Shown piece by piece: positions 1-5,606 of a DNA stretch of 5,606 bases. The stretch spans positions 1 through 5,606 of the forward strand of contig JBQTIR010000051.1 of NCBI GenBank assembly GCA_052387905.1, written 5' to 3'. The notes below the pieces were generated by a model. It ran no database searches. It was not told the origin of the DNA and saw only the letters and a list, made by a program, of their open reading frames with translations. Every line of letters begins with the position of its first letter. Position 1 is the stretch's first letter. This stretch comes from JBQTII01 sp052387905. Lineage in GTDB: Bacteria; Actinomycetota; Actinomycetes; Sporichthyales; Sporichthyaceae. The position numbers and the translations under genes were made by a program.

Positions 1-6
1 CACCTG

Positions 7-77
7 GAAAGTGCCCCTCGCTCGGCTGGCTTTGGTCCTTCGCAAGTCCAAGTCTTCCCAGCGCAGCGGGCACTTTC
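7..77. repeat. 71-nt imperfect palindrome / structured element
   Basis: Positions 7-16 (GAAAGTGCCC) and 68-77 (GGGCACTTTC) are a perfect 10-bp inverted repeat. The sequence between them also folds back around the same centre near position 42: GCTGG at 25-29 pairs with CCAGC at 58-62, TTGG at 32-35 with CCAA at 48-51, and CTT at 38-40 with AAG at 44-46 around a three-base loop. The whole block is therefore one long imperfect palindrome. On the plus strand it is followed by a pyrimidine-rich stretch (74-80), so it might terminate a rightward transcript entering from the left edge. It could equally be an extragenic palindromic repeat or a folded RNA. No tRNA or known riboswitch signature was recognised. 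The pairing is directly visible; its role is not. Confidence 0.55.
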
Positions 78-95
78 TTCATCTACACGCCGAAC

Positions 96-125
96 AGCCC
101 CGCCGGTTCATGAAGAGCCGGGGCT
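96..125. terminator. Hairpin, possible factor-independent terminator without T-tract
   Basis: AGCCCCG at 96-102 and CGGGGCT at 119-125 form a perfect 7-bp G+C-rich stem with a 16-nt loop; the loop contains the 8-bp palindrome TTCATGAA at 107-114. Neither strand has a T-run after the stem. Stems of this kind without U-tracts are often proposed as terminators in actinobacteria, but that assignment is uncertain. It could stop a plus-strand transcript from beyond the left edge, or act as a distal stop for leftward transcription from the UPF0182 gene, although that gene ends more than 600 bases away. Confidence 0.35.
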
Positions 126-756
126 AATGCCGGTGGATCACGTGGTCCAGGCGGAGACGGCTCAGTTCGTCGAACGAGGTGCGATCGCCGACAACTGCTA
201 GGTAAGCCTCGAGGAAACAGTCACCCAGAGCGAGGCGGCGAACAGTCGGGGGTGTACCGGACCACCATCGTGCCGATCGCGCGCAAGGCCAAGCAGGGCT
301 TGGACGCACCGCGGCAGCTGTGCACGGCCGGCCGGGCCAATCCGGGGGTCGGCAGCGTTCGCCGCCCACAAGGCTGCGCCCGAGCGGCTGCGGGGGCCGG
401 TGACATGAGTTACGGGATGCCTCAGAACCCAGGCGCGAACCCTGTGCGTCCGGCATGGCGAGAAGCCGGACACTCGGGATTTTACGAGTGCTGCGGCCGC
501 ATCATCGGCGTGCCGCGTGGGCTCGAGTTCATCAACGGCGAGCCTGGCCCGGCGCCGACGCCTCCGGGCCGGTCGTCGACGCGTCTCTTCGTCGCGTGGG
601 ACGCCGCTCGACAAACCTCAGCGACGGACTGATGACCGGGTTGCAGGCCCCGCCGATGGCGTGGTAGCGGAGCCGTTCTCCCCGCCTGCTCCGGTGGTCA
701 CATGAATTGCGCATGCCGCGGCCAGTTAGCTGGAGTTTGCGGCTCATACACCGCCG
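126..756. other. Gene-free stretch; no supported coding sequence
   Basis: About 630 bases lie between the left-end hairpins and the UPF0182 stop codon. Several open frames exist on both strands, as expected in G+C-rich DNA, but none shows a recognisable domain, and the longer ones are Arg/Pro/Ala-rich with poor codon structure. Two short stretches look more protein-like. One is the minus-strand frame from about 240 down to a TAG at 124-126, including FLEAYLAVVGDRTSFDEL. The other is the plus-strand frame from GTG 252 to about 360, whose third positions are nearly all G or C (36 of the first 38 codons). Neither continues convincingly, so at best these are decayed gene remnants. A 6-bp inverted repeat (668-673 with 688-693) sits some 65-90 bases past the UPF0182 stop and is too weak to call a terminator. 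No tRNA, insertion sequence ends or CRISPR repeats were seen. Confidence 0.55.
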
Positions 757-3700
757 TTAGGTGTTCCCAGCAGGTGGTTCCGGCGTATCGGGCGCCACCG
801 GTGGAGCCGAGGCGGCGGGGTCGGGCGCAGGCGTCGTCGTCCCCTTGGGCGCCGCCTTGCCCCTGCCGCCCTGGGCGTTGGCGGCCTTGGTCAGCGCCGC
901 CTCCAGCTGCTTCTGCGCCTGGCCGTAGGCCGTGAAGTCGCCCTTGGCCAGGGCGGCCTGCCCGTCCTCGTACGCCTTCTGCGCGTCCGCGATCGCAGCC
1001 GTCACCTGGGAATTGATGCTGCCGCTCGGAGCGGGTGGGGTGGGGGTACGGCCGGGAGCCGGCGCCGTCACCGCACCGGAATCGCCCTTGAATACCTTGT
1101 CCAAGGCGTCGGCGAGGTTCTCCCCGATCACGATCTCGTCGCCGAAGGCGACGATCACCCGCTGCAGCAACGGAAACGAGGTACCCGTCTGGGCCTGGAC
1201 GTAGACCGGCTCGACGTAGAGCAGGCCACCGCCAACCGGCAAGGTCAACAGGTTGCCGAAGGTGACCCTGTTACTGGCCCGGAAGGGAAGCAGTTCGTTC
1301 GTCACGTCAGCGTCGGACTTGATCGCGTTCTGTACTTGTCTGGGTCCGGGAACCGTGGTGTTTCGCGGCAACTGCAGCACGCGGATCGTGCCGTAGTCGT
1401 CGCCGGGTTGGGCATTCACCGCCATGAACGCCGCCAGCTGTTGTCGGCCGGCCGGCTCGAACGTCGTCGTCAGGGAGAACGACGGCGCAGTCTGTCCGGG
1501 CATCTGCAGCGTCAGATAGTACGGCGGCTGCGCGTCCACGTCCGTCGGCGTCGTCAGGCTAGCGGTGTCACCGGCCACAGTCGGGTCCAACGGCACCTGC
1601 CAGAAGTCGGCCTTGCCGTAGAACGCCGTCGGGTCGGTGACGTGGTAACGGGCGAGGGTTTCCCGCTGGACCTTGAACAGGTCCTCCGGGTAGCGCACGT
1701 GCGAGAGCAGCTCGGCGGAGATCGCACTCTTGTCCTTGACCGTGCCGGGAAAGGCCTTCTTCCAGGTCTTCAGGACCGGATCTTGCTCGTCCCAGGTGTA
1801 GAGGCTGACCGTGCCGTCGTAAGCATCGACGGTGGCCTTCACCGAGTTGCGGATGTAGTTGACCTGGTCGGCGGGGGTGATCAGCTGACGGTCCGCCGTG
1901 GTCAGCGTCGTCTGGGTCGCCTCGCCGAGGGTGGTGCGGCTGGCGTAGGGGTAATTGCCGCTGGTGGTGTACCCGTCGACGATCCACTGGATGCGGCCGT
2001 CGACGACGGCCGGGTAAGGATTGCCGTCCAGCGTCAACCAGGGCGCGACCTTCTCGATGCGCTCCCGCGGGTCGCGGATGTAGAGGATCTTCGAGGCTTC
2101 ATCGATGTCCGAGGAGAGCATGATCTTCTCCTCCTTGAATTTCACCGCGTAGAGCAGCTTGCGCCAGAACGAGCCGATCTCCACCCCGCCTTCGCCCTCG
2201 TAGGTGTTGTTCGACTGGCCATTGGGCTTGGAGTCGTCCGGGAAGTCGAACTCGCGGTCGATGTCGTCCCCGCGACCCACGATCGAGTAGTTCGGGGACT
2301 CCTGCCCGAAATAGATCCGCGGCTCGTAGTCGCCGAGCTGGCCGGTGGGCGGGATCTCACTTGAGACGTAAGTCGGGGCACCATCGCTGTCGGTGGTGTT
2401 GCCGCGCGCACCCACCAGACCGAACCCGTGAGTGAACGTCAGATGGTCGTTGATCCAGTTGCGCTGGGTCGCCGGCAGCGCCTCCAGGTTCAATTCGCGC
2501 GCCGCGACCACGACGTCCTGCTTCTTGCCGTCGATGGTGTACCGGTCGATGTTGAGGTTGTCGGCGAAGCTGTAGAACCCGCGGATCTGCTGCTGCTGCT
2601 GGAAGGTCGGCGAGACGATGTTCGGGTCGACCAGGCGCACGCTGGTTGTGGTGTCCGCATCCGAGCGCAGAGCGCCCTGCTCCGCGGTGGTCTTGGCCGA
2701 GAACTCCTCGATCTTGACCCCGGATATTCCGTAGGCGTCGCGGGTCGCGTCGATGTTGCGCTGGATGTACGGGGCTTCCTTGGTCACCTCGCTCGGGCGG
2801 ACCTGGAACTGCTGCACGATCGCGGGATAGACCCCGCCGATCAGTACCGCGGACAGCACCAGCAGGCCGAAGCCGATACCCGGGAGCAGCCAGGTACGGC
2901 GCACCACGTTGGCGAAGAAGAGCACCGAACAGATCAGCGCGATCGCCACCAGGATCGTCTTGGCCGGCAACAGCGCGTTGACGTCCCGATAGCGCAGGCC
3001 GGTCCAGCCCGCGACGGCATCGAAACCTCCGCCGTGCACGGCGAGGCCGTACCGGTCGAGCCAGTAGGCGACGGCCTTGAGCAGGACGAAGATTCCGAGC
3101 AGCACCGACAGGTGCGCCTGCGCGGCCGGGGTGGACTTCTCCCCCGGGGTCTGGAACTTCAACCCGCCGTAGAGGTAGTGGGTGATCACCGCAGCGAGCA
3201 GGCTCACCAGGATCAAGGCGAACGCGAAGCCCAGAACGAAGCGCCACCACGGATAGCTGAAGACGTAGAAGGACACGTCCTTGCCGAACTGGGGGTCCTC
3301 AACCCCGAACTTGGTCGAGTTGCGCCACTGCAGCCAGGTCCGCCACTCGCCCGCAGCCGACGCCCCGGCCATCATCCCGACGATGACGCCGACGGCGACG
3401 ACAACCCAGCGGCGGAACGGGTCGATGCTGACCCGGTAGCGGTCGAGGTTCTGCTGCTCGGCCGACATCGCCCGGAACGGGGGACGCAACCGGTAGGCGA
3501 TCACGACGTTCAACGCCACGATCGCGCCCATCAGCAGGCCGAAGCCCACGAAGAGCCCGATGCGGGTGGTCAGTCGCGTGGTGAAGACGTCGGTGTAGTT
3601 GATCGCCTGGAACCACAGCAGGTCGGTGAGGAAGCTGGTGAGCAACCCGAAGGCGAAGATGAGACCGACGAGGATCGCCAGCGTCGGGACGAGGGCCTTC

Positions 3701-3771
3701 GGTCGCCGCCGACCCGACGGAGCGAAGGGCCGCCGACCGCCTTGACCTGGTTCCGGATTGTTGAAACTCAC
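757..3771 (-). CDS. UPF0182 family (COG1615-type) large integral membrane protein
   Basis: This 1004-residue protein belongs to the UPF0182 family, whose molecular function is unknown. The N-terminal third contains about seven hydrophobic segments, roughly residues 27-50, 69-93, 121-140, 177-199, 219-237, 269-290 and 295-318. A large hydrophilic, probably extracytoplasmic region follows (about 320-895). Family-typical blocks include FYSFADNLNIDRY (399-411), NWINDHLTFTHGFG (438-451), PRIYFGQESPNYSIVG (484-499), GSFWRKLLYAVKFKEEKI (533-550), YIRDPRERIEKVAPWLTLDG (564-583) and DGYTTSGNYPYA (599-610). Near the C-terminus an Ala/Gln/Lys helix (about 921-964) is followed by a low-complexity Pro/Ala/Thr tail (972-1004). 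The start is GTG at 3771-3769 (MSFNNPEPGQ), because GAGGTG lies 8 nt upstream. An in-frame GTG two codons earlier leaves only 2 nt after that site, and an extension to 3990 would run into the divergent gene. From memory, mycobacterial homologues have about 980-990 residues, so the length is normal. Stop is TAA at 759-757. The family call is secure; the function is not known. Confidence 0.95.
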   Translation of the reverse strand: MSFNNPEPGQGGRRPFAPSGRRRPKALVPTLAILVGLIFAFGLLTSFLTDLLWFQAINYTDVFTTRLTTRIGLFVGFGLLMGAIVALNVVIAYRLRPPFRAMSAEQQNLDRYRVSIDPFRRWVVVAVGVIVGMMAGASAAGEWRTWLQWRNSTKFGVEDPQFGKDVSFYVFSYPWWRFVLGFAFALILVSLLAAVITHYLYGGLKFQTPGEKSTPAAQAHLSVLLGIFVLLKAVAYWLDRYGLAVHGGGFDAVAGWTGLRYRDVNALLPAKTILVAIALICSVLFFANVVRRTWLLPGIGFGLLVLSAVLIGGVYPAIVQQFQVRPSEVTKEAPYIQRNIDATRDAYGISGVKIEEFSAKTTAEQGALRSDADTTTSVRLVDPNIVSPTFQQQQQIRGFYSFADNLNIDRYTIDGKKQDVVVAARELNLEALPATQRNWINDHLTFTHGFGLVGARGNTTDSDGAPTYVSSEIPPTGQLGDYEPRIYFGQESPNYSIVGRGDDIDREFDFPDDSKPNGQSNNTYEGEGGVEIGSFWRKLLYAVKFKEEKIMLSSDIDEASKILYIRDPRERIEKVAPWLTLDGNPYPAVVDGRIQWIVDGYTTSGNYPYASRTTLGEATQTTLTTADRQLITPADQVNYIRNSVKATVDAYDGTVSLYTWDEQDPVLKTWKKAFPGTVKDKSAISAELLSHVRYPEDLFKVQRETLARYHVTDPTAFYGKADFWQVPLDPTVAGDTASLTTPTDVDAQPPYYLTLQMPGQTAPSFSLTTTFEPAGRQQLAAFMAVNAQPGDDYGTIRVLQLPRNTTVPGPRQVQNAIKSDADVTNELLPFRASNRVTFGNLLTLPVGGGLLYVEPVYVQAQTGTSFPLLQRVIVAFGDEIVIGENLADALDKVFKGDSGAVTAPAPGRTPTPPAPSGSINSQVTAAIADAQKAYEDGQAALAKGDFTAYGQAQKQLEAALTKAANAQGGRGKAAPKGTTTPAPDPAASAPPVAPDTPEPPAGNT
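2587..2601. repeat. Five-unit CTG/CAG triplet run inside the UPF0182 gene
   Basis: Five consecutive CTG units on the plus strand (CAG on the coding strand) encode residues Q391-Q395 of the UPF0182 protein. The block sits just before the conserved motif RGFYSF, in a position where homologues usually have several glutamines, so the run is probably a codon-level coincidence in a Q-rich conserved segment. It is in frame and breaks nothing. Confidence 0.6.
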
Positions 3772-3779
3772 CTGCACAG

Positions 3780-3785
3780 CACCTC
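3780..3785 (-). promoter_or_regulatory. Shine-Dalgarno of the UPF0182 gene
   Basis: The minus strand reads GAGGTG here, a six-base match to the complement of the 16S rRNA 3' end. It lies 8 nt before the GTG at 3771 but only 2 nt before the alternative GTG at 3777, and so decides the start in favour of 3771. Confidence 0.6.
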
Positions 3786-3844
3786 TGCTCGTCCGGCGGC
3801 GCGGCCGGAGGGTCCCCGGGCAAAGATCACGCCGTACTGCGGAG

Positions 3845-3870
3845 AACTTACCGAGCCGCCTTATCGTTCC
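3845..3870 (-). promoter_or_regulatory. Candidate extracytoplasmic-sigma-type promoter for the UPF0182 gene
   Basis: On the minus strand GGAAC (3870-3866) is followed by an 18-base spacer and GTT (3847-3845). This resembles the -35/-10 layout recognised by actinobacterial ECF sigma factors of the SigR/SigH group (GGAAT or GGAAC, about 18 bases, GTT). Transcription would begin near 3838, leaving an untranslated leader of roughly 65 bases. A housekeeping alternative is TAAGTT (3850-3845) as a -10, but no TTGACA-like -35 is correctly spaced for it. Short motifs of this kind occur by chance, so this remains a candidate. Confidence 0.3.
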
Positions 3871-3898
3871 CTGCTCCCCCCACCTGTGCGGGGGCCGT

Positions 3899-3911
3899 GC
3901 GCCGCCGGCGC
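3899..3911. promoter_or_regulatory. 13-nt perfect palindrome in the divergent intergenic region
   Basis: GCGCCG (3899-3904), a central C, and CGGCGC (3906-3911) form a perfect inverted repeat. It lies about 22 bases upstream of the TAGGGT box, around the -35 zone of the rightward gene, where an operator would be effective. G+C-rich DNA produces such palindromes by chance, so a regulatory role is only a possibility. A nearby weak hairpin (C-run 3877-3881 with G-run 3890-3894) is another G+C-driven pairing. Confidence 0.2.
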
Positions 3912-3933
3912 TCCGGGTCCGGGCTCCGCGAAA

Positions 3934-3939
3934 TAGGGT
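3934..3939 (+). promoter_or_regulatory. TAGGGT: candidate -10 of a leaderless transcript
   Basis: TAGGGT fits the actinobacterial -10 pattern TANNNT and ends 6 nt before the GTG at 3946, which would place the transcription start at or next to the start codon. No clear -35 is visible, as is common for such promoters. The embedded AGGG (3935-3938) is also 7 nt from the GTG and could instead act as a weak Shine-Dalgarno; sequence alone cannot separate the two readings. Confidence 0.4.
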
Positions 3940-3945
3940 GCACAG

Positions 3946-4560
3946 GTGAATCCGTTCCTGCACACCAGCCTGCTCGAGATCGAGTCCCATGTCGCCGCCG
4001 ACGGTTGGGACCAGCCCACCCGCTGCTTCGCGCTGGTCGAAACCGCGACCCTTTTGCGGGAGGAGCCGGGCCTGGCCGAGCAGCTCATCGCCGCCGGGAT
4101 CGAGCAGCCTCCGGCGTTCACCCCGATCGAGCAGGACGAGGGCCTGTGGGAGGACCTCGACGGAACGCTACCGACGATCACGTGGGGACCGCAGGTCGTC
4201 GGCTGCGCCGTAGCAATCGAGCGGCTGGTGCTGCCGGCCGAGGTCGAGATCGAGATCGAGCACGACTCCCCCGAGATGCCCGCCTACGTGCAGGCCCACC
4301 CCCAGCGGGAGGAGATCCGCCTGGTCGTGGCCGTGCTGCGCAACGGGTCGGTCGATGCGGTGCTGCGGATGCGCTCGAAGGACACCATCGAGGATTCGCT
4401 GTTCGGCCCGGAACTCGCTCCGGGTCTCGCCCAGGTCCTGCTCAGCACCTTCGCCGAGCACACCGAGGAGGAGGGCGAGGGCGAGGAGGGCAGCCACGAT
4501 GACCACGACTGCAGCGACCACGCCGATGATCACGGGCACGGGCACGGCCACGGGCACTGA
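3946..4560 (+). CDS. PPA1309 family protein with acidic, His-rich C-terminal tail
   Basis: This 204-residue protein matches the actinobacterial PPA1309 family, named after a Cutibacterium acnes gene; its function is unknown. The family-typical N-terminus is visible: an LLEIESHVAADGWDQPTRCF stretch (9-28) and ALVETATLLREEPGLAEQL (29-47). Next come LPTITWGPQVVGCAVAIERL (75-94) and an acidic EVEIEIEHD strand (99-107). A later conserved portion contains HPQREEIRLVVAVLRNG (118-134) and GPELAPGLAQVLLSTF (154-169). There is no signal peptide or membrane segment, so it should be cytoplasmic. Residues 174-181 are nearly all Glu/Gly, and residues 184-204 contain eight His, six Asp and one Cys, ending in alternating His-Gly; this tail looks able to bind divalent metals. 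The start is GTG at 3946, preceded by TAGGGT/AGGG; the GTG agrees with the family N-terminus. The gene diverges from UPF0182 and converges on the protease gene. Family confidence is high; the metal-binding idea is inference. Confidence 0.9.
   Translation: MNPFLHTSLLEIESHVAADGWDQPTRCFALVETATLLREEPGLAEQLIAAGIEQPPAFTPIEQDEGLWEDLDGTLPTITWGPQVVGCAVAIERLVLPAEVEIEIEHDSPEMPAYVQAHPQREEIRLVVAVLRNGSVDAVLRMRSKDTIEDSLFGPELAPGLAQVLLSTFAEHTEEEGEGEEGSHDDHDCSDHADDHGHGHGHGH
4531..4557 (+). repeat. CACGGS hexanucleotide repeat encoding the His-Gly tail
   Basis: Four copies of CACGGG/CACGGC and a final CAC run up to the TGA stop, encoding five alternating His and four Gly at the C-terminus of the PPA1309-family protein (196-204). 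A short tandem repeat of this sort could change length by slippage in multiples of two residues without losing frame. Confidence 0.7.
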
Positions 4561-4584
4561 CCGGTAGCGCCAGCTGGCAGGGCC
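4561..4584. other. 24-bp convergent intergenic gap with a short palindrome
   Basis: This gap separates the TGA of the PPA1309-family gene from the TGA (complement of 4585-4587) of the protease gene. It contains the 10-bp palindrome GCCAGCTGGC (4569-4578). A weak bulged hairpin can also be drawn over 4573-4589. Neither has a T-run, so a bidirectional terminator is possible but poorly supported; the two transcripts may overlap at their 3' ends. Confidence 0.25.
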
Positions 4585-5606
4585 TCAGCAGGTCGGAACG
4601 GTCCCGGTCCCGGAACTGATCGCCTTGAGCGCGTCCACCGCCGTGGACAGCGTGTCGACCTTGACCAGCGTGATCCCGCCGGGAGCGCCCTCGACGGCCT
4701 CCCGGCAGTTCTCCGCCGGGACCATGAACACGGTGGCGCCGACGCGCTTCGCGCCGAGGATCTTCATGGCGATGCCGCCGATCTTGCCGACGGTGCCGTC
4801 ATCGTCGATCGATCCGGTGCCTGCGACGTGGCGGCCACCGGTGATGTCCGCTTCGGTCAGGCGCTCGACGATCCCGAGCGCGAACATCAGGCCAGCGCTC
4901 GGCCCGCCGACGTCGTCGAGGGAGATCCGCACCGAGAACGGGAACTCGTAATCGGTATCCGGCTGGATACCGACGAAGGGCAACGTCTCGTCGGAGGGGT
5001 TCGGCGCGGTGGTCAGCGTCTGGGTCACCCGCTCGCCGGCACGGTCGATGGTGAACCTCACCTTCTGCCCCGGCTTGTGGGTTCGCACCGCAGTGACGAC
5101 GTCCAGCGGCGCCTTGATCGGTGTCGAGTCCACCTTCAGGATCCGGTCTCCGATCTCCAGGCGCCCGAACGCGGGGGTGCCCTCGGTCAGCGCGGCTACC
5201 ACCACGTGCGCGACGACCGGGATGTCGAGGGCTCGCAGTGCGGCCGCAGTCGCATGTTTCTGCGACAGCGCCATCTCCTGGGTGTTGCGAGCCTCGATGT
5301 CCTCCGCGGACTCGTCGTCGGGGTAGATGGTGTTGCGCGGCACGATGGCCACCCCCGAGCGCAGCCAGCCGGACATGGCCTCCAACAACGTCATGCGGTG
5401 GCCGGCGTTACTGATCGCGACCGTCGTCAGATCCAGCACGCCGGTGTCCGGATAGGTCTTGCGGCCCTCGATGACGATCAGGGGCTTACCGTTCGCCTCG
5501 CCCAGGGTGTCGGTGGTCGGCCCCGGCGTCAGACGCACGTAGGGCACCGGAACGAGGATGAGCACGGCGGCGAGGATGACCAGCAGGATCGCGGTGATCG
5601 ACAGGG
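4585..5606 (-). CDS. Membrane-anchored PDZ and Lon-like serine protease, YlbL family (5' end outside window)
   Basis: The visible part is 339 codons (5604 to 4588), counted here from the first complete codon. Residues 1-19 or so form a hydrophobic N-terminal anchor, followed by the family-typical PYVRLTPGPTTDTLG (22-36). A PDZ domain lies at about 128-200, with EGTPAFGRLEIGDRIL (141-156) as its ligand-loop region. A Lon-type proteolytic domain follows (about 205-325). Its catalytic serine is Ser236 in GGPSAGL (codon 4899-4897) and its probable lysine is Lys281 in GGIAMKILGAK (codon 4764-4762), matching the Ser-Lys dyad of Lon proteases. No ATPase domain is present, as expected. The catalytic part should lie outside the cytoplasmic membrane. 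In Bacillus subtilis YlbL, together with CtpA, degrades the division inhibitor YneA after DNA damage; the substrate here is unknown. From memory, YlbL and Rv3194c are about 340 residues, so only a few N-terminal residues are missing. The internal GTG at 5565 lies inside the membrane anchor and is not the start. The Cys at the C-terminus (GTVPTC) is unexplained. Confidence 0.93.
   Translation of the reverse strand, partial: LSITAILLVILAAVLILVPVPYVRLTPGPTTDTLGEANGKPLIVIEGRKTYPDTGVLDLTTVAISNAGHRMTLLEAMSGWLRSGVAIVPRNTIYPDDESAEDIEARNTQEMALSQKHATAAALRALDIPVVAHVVVAALTEGTPAFGRLEIGDRILKVDSTPIKAPLDVVTAVRTHKPGQKVRFTIDRAGERVTQTLTTAPNPSDETLPFVGIQPDTDYEFPFSVRISLDDVGGPSAGLMFALGIVERLTEADITGGRHVAGTGSIDDDGTVGKIGGIAMKILGAKRVGATVFMVPAENCREAVEGAPGGITLVKVDTLSTAVDALKAISSGTGTVPTC

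Noticed and set aside
7..77. tRNA gene
   Set aside because: Length and outer stem are superficially similar, but there is no T-arm GTTCRANNC motif, no D-arm pattern and no sensible anticodon stem.
198..614. 138-codon minus-strand and 126-codon plus-strand (252-632) open frames as real genes
   Set aside because: They overlap each other on opposite strands, show no recognisable domain, and lack convincing ribosome binding sites; third-position G/C in the plus frame falls off after the first 40 codons.
1336..2364. 342-codon open frame on the plus strand
   Set aside because: It mirrors the conserved extracytoplasmic region of UPF0182 and has an Arg/Val/Gly/Asp-rich shadow composition.
2357..3250. 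297-codon open frame on the minus strand
   Set aside because: It is a shifted frame of the UPF0182 gene, Arg/Pro/Gly-rich; the real frame carries all the family motifs.
2428..3936. 502-codon open frame on the plus strand
   Set aside because: It is antisense to the UPF0182 gene. Its translation is Arg/Asp/Val/Glu/Gln-rich low-complexity sequence typical of the complement of a G+C-rich gene, with no domain.
3772..3990. 73-residue N-terminal extension of the UPF0182 protein
   Set aside because: It would overlap the divergent PPA1309-family gene, has an Arg-rich non-conserved composition, and ignores the good GAGGTG site before the GTG at 3771.
3861..4181. 106-codon minus-strand open frame over the start of the PPA1309-family gene
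   Set aside because: It is a Ser/Arg-rich shadow antisense to conserved family residues.
1..5606. Mobile element, CRISPR array, phage or defence island
   Set aside because: No transposase, integrase, direct-repeat array or target-site duplication was seen; all three genes are core-type actinobacterial families.

Overview
This is a G+C-rich stretch of what is almost certainly an actinobacterial chromosome. It holds three recognisable genes, all core-type rather than accessory. The lineage call rests on the families present (a UPF0182 membrane protein, a PPA1309-family protein and a YlbL-type PDZ/Lon-like protease), strong G/C preference at third codon positions, GTG starts, and a possible leaderless start. 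I cannot name a genus from the sequence.

Layout, left to right. Positions 1-756 contain no gene I can support. The left end carries a 71-nt imperfect palindrome (7-77) and a second, shorter hairpin (96-125), followed by about 630 bases of apparently non-coding or decayed sequence. Positions 757-3771 on the minus strand encode a 1004-residue UPF0182 protein with about seven N-terminal membrane segments, a very large extracytoplasmic region and a Pro/Ala-rich C-terminal tail. Positions 3772-3945 are a divergent intergenic region with a good Shine-Dalgarno for the UPF0182 gene, an extracytoplasmic-sigma-like promoter candidate facing the same way, a 13-nt perfect palindrome, and a TAGGGT box just before the rightward gene. 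Positions 3946-4560 on the plus strand encode a 204-residue PPA1309-family protein ending in an acidic and histidine-rich tail. After a 24-base convergent gap, positions 4585-5606 on the minus strand encode a membrane-anchored PDZ plus Lon-like serine protease whose first few residues lie beyond the right edge.

How the genes may relate: the UPF0182 membrane protein and the PDZ/Lon-like protease are neighbours in other actinobacteria (from memory, Rv3193c and Rv3194c in Mycobacterium tuberculosis), with the PPA1309-family gene between them in some lineages. Both flanking proteins are predicted to expose large domains outside the membrane, so a shared role in envelope protein quality control is a reasonable but unproven guess. 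The biochemical function of UPF0182 and PPA1309 proteins is unknown.

I do not see a mobile element, CRISPR array, tRNA, rRNA or an obviously new multi-gene system. The most interesting items are the large palindrome at the left edge, the metal-binding-like tail of the PPA1309 protein, and the promoter architecture of the divergent intergenic region.
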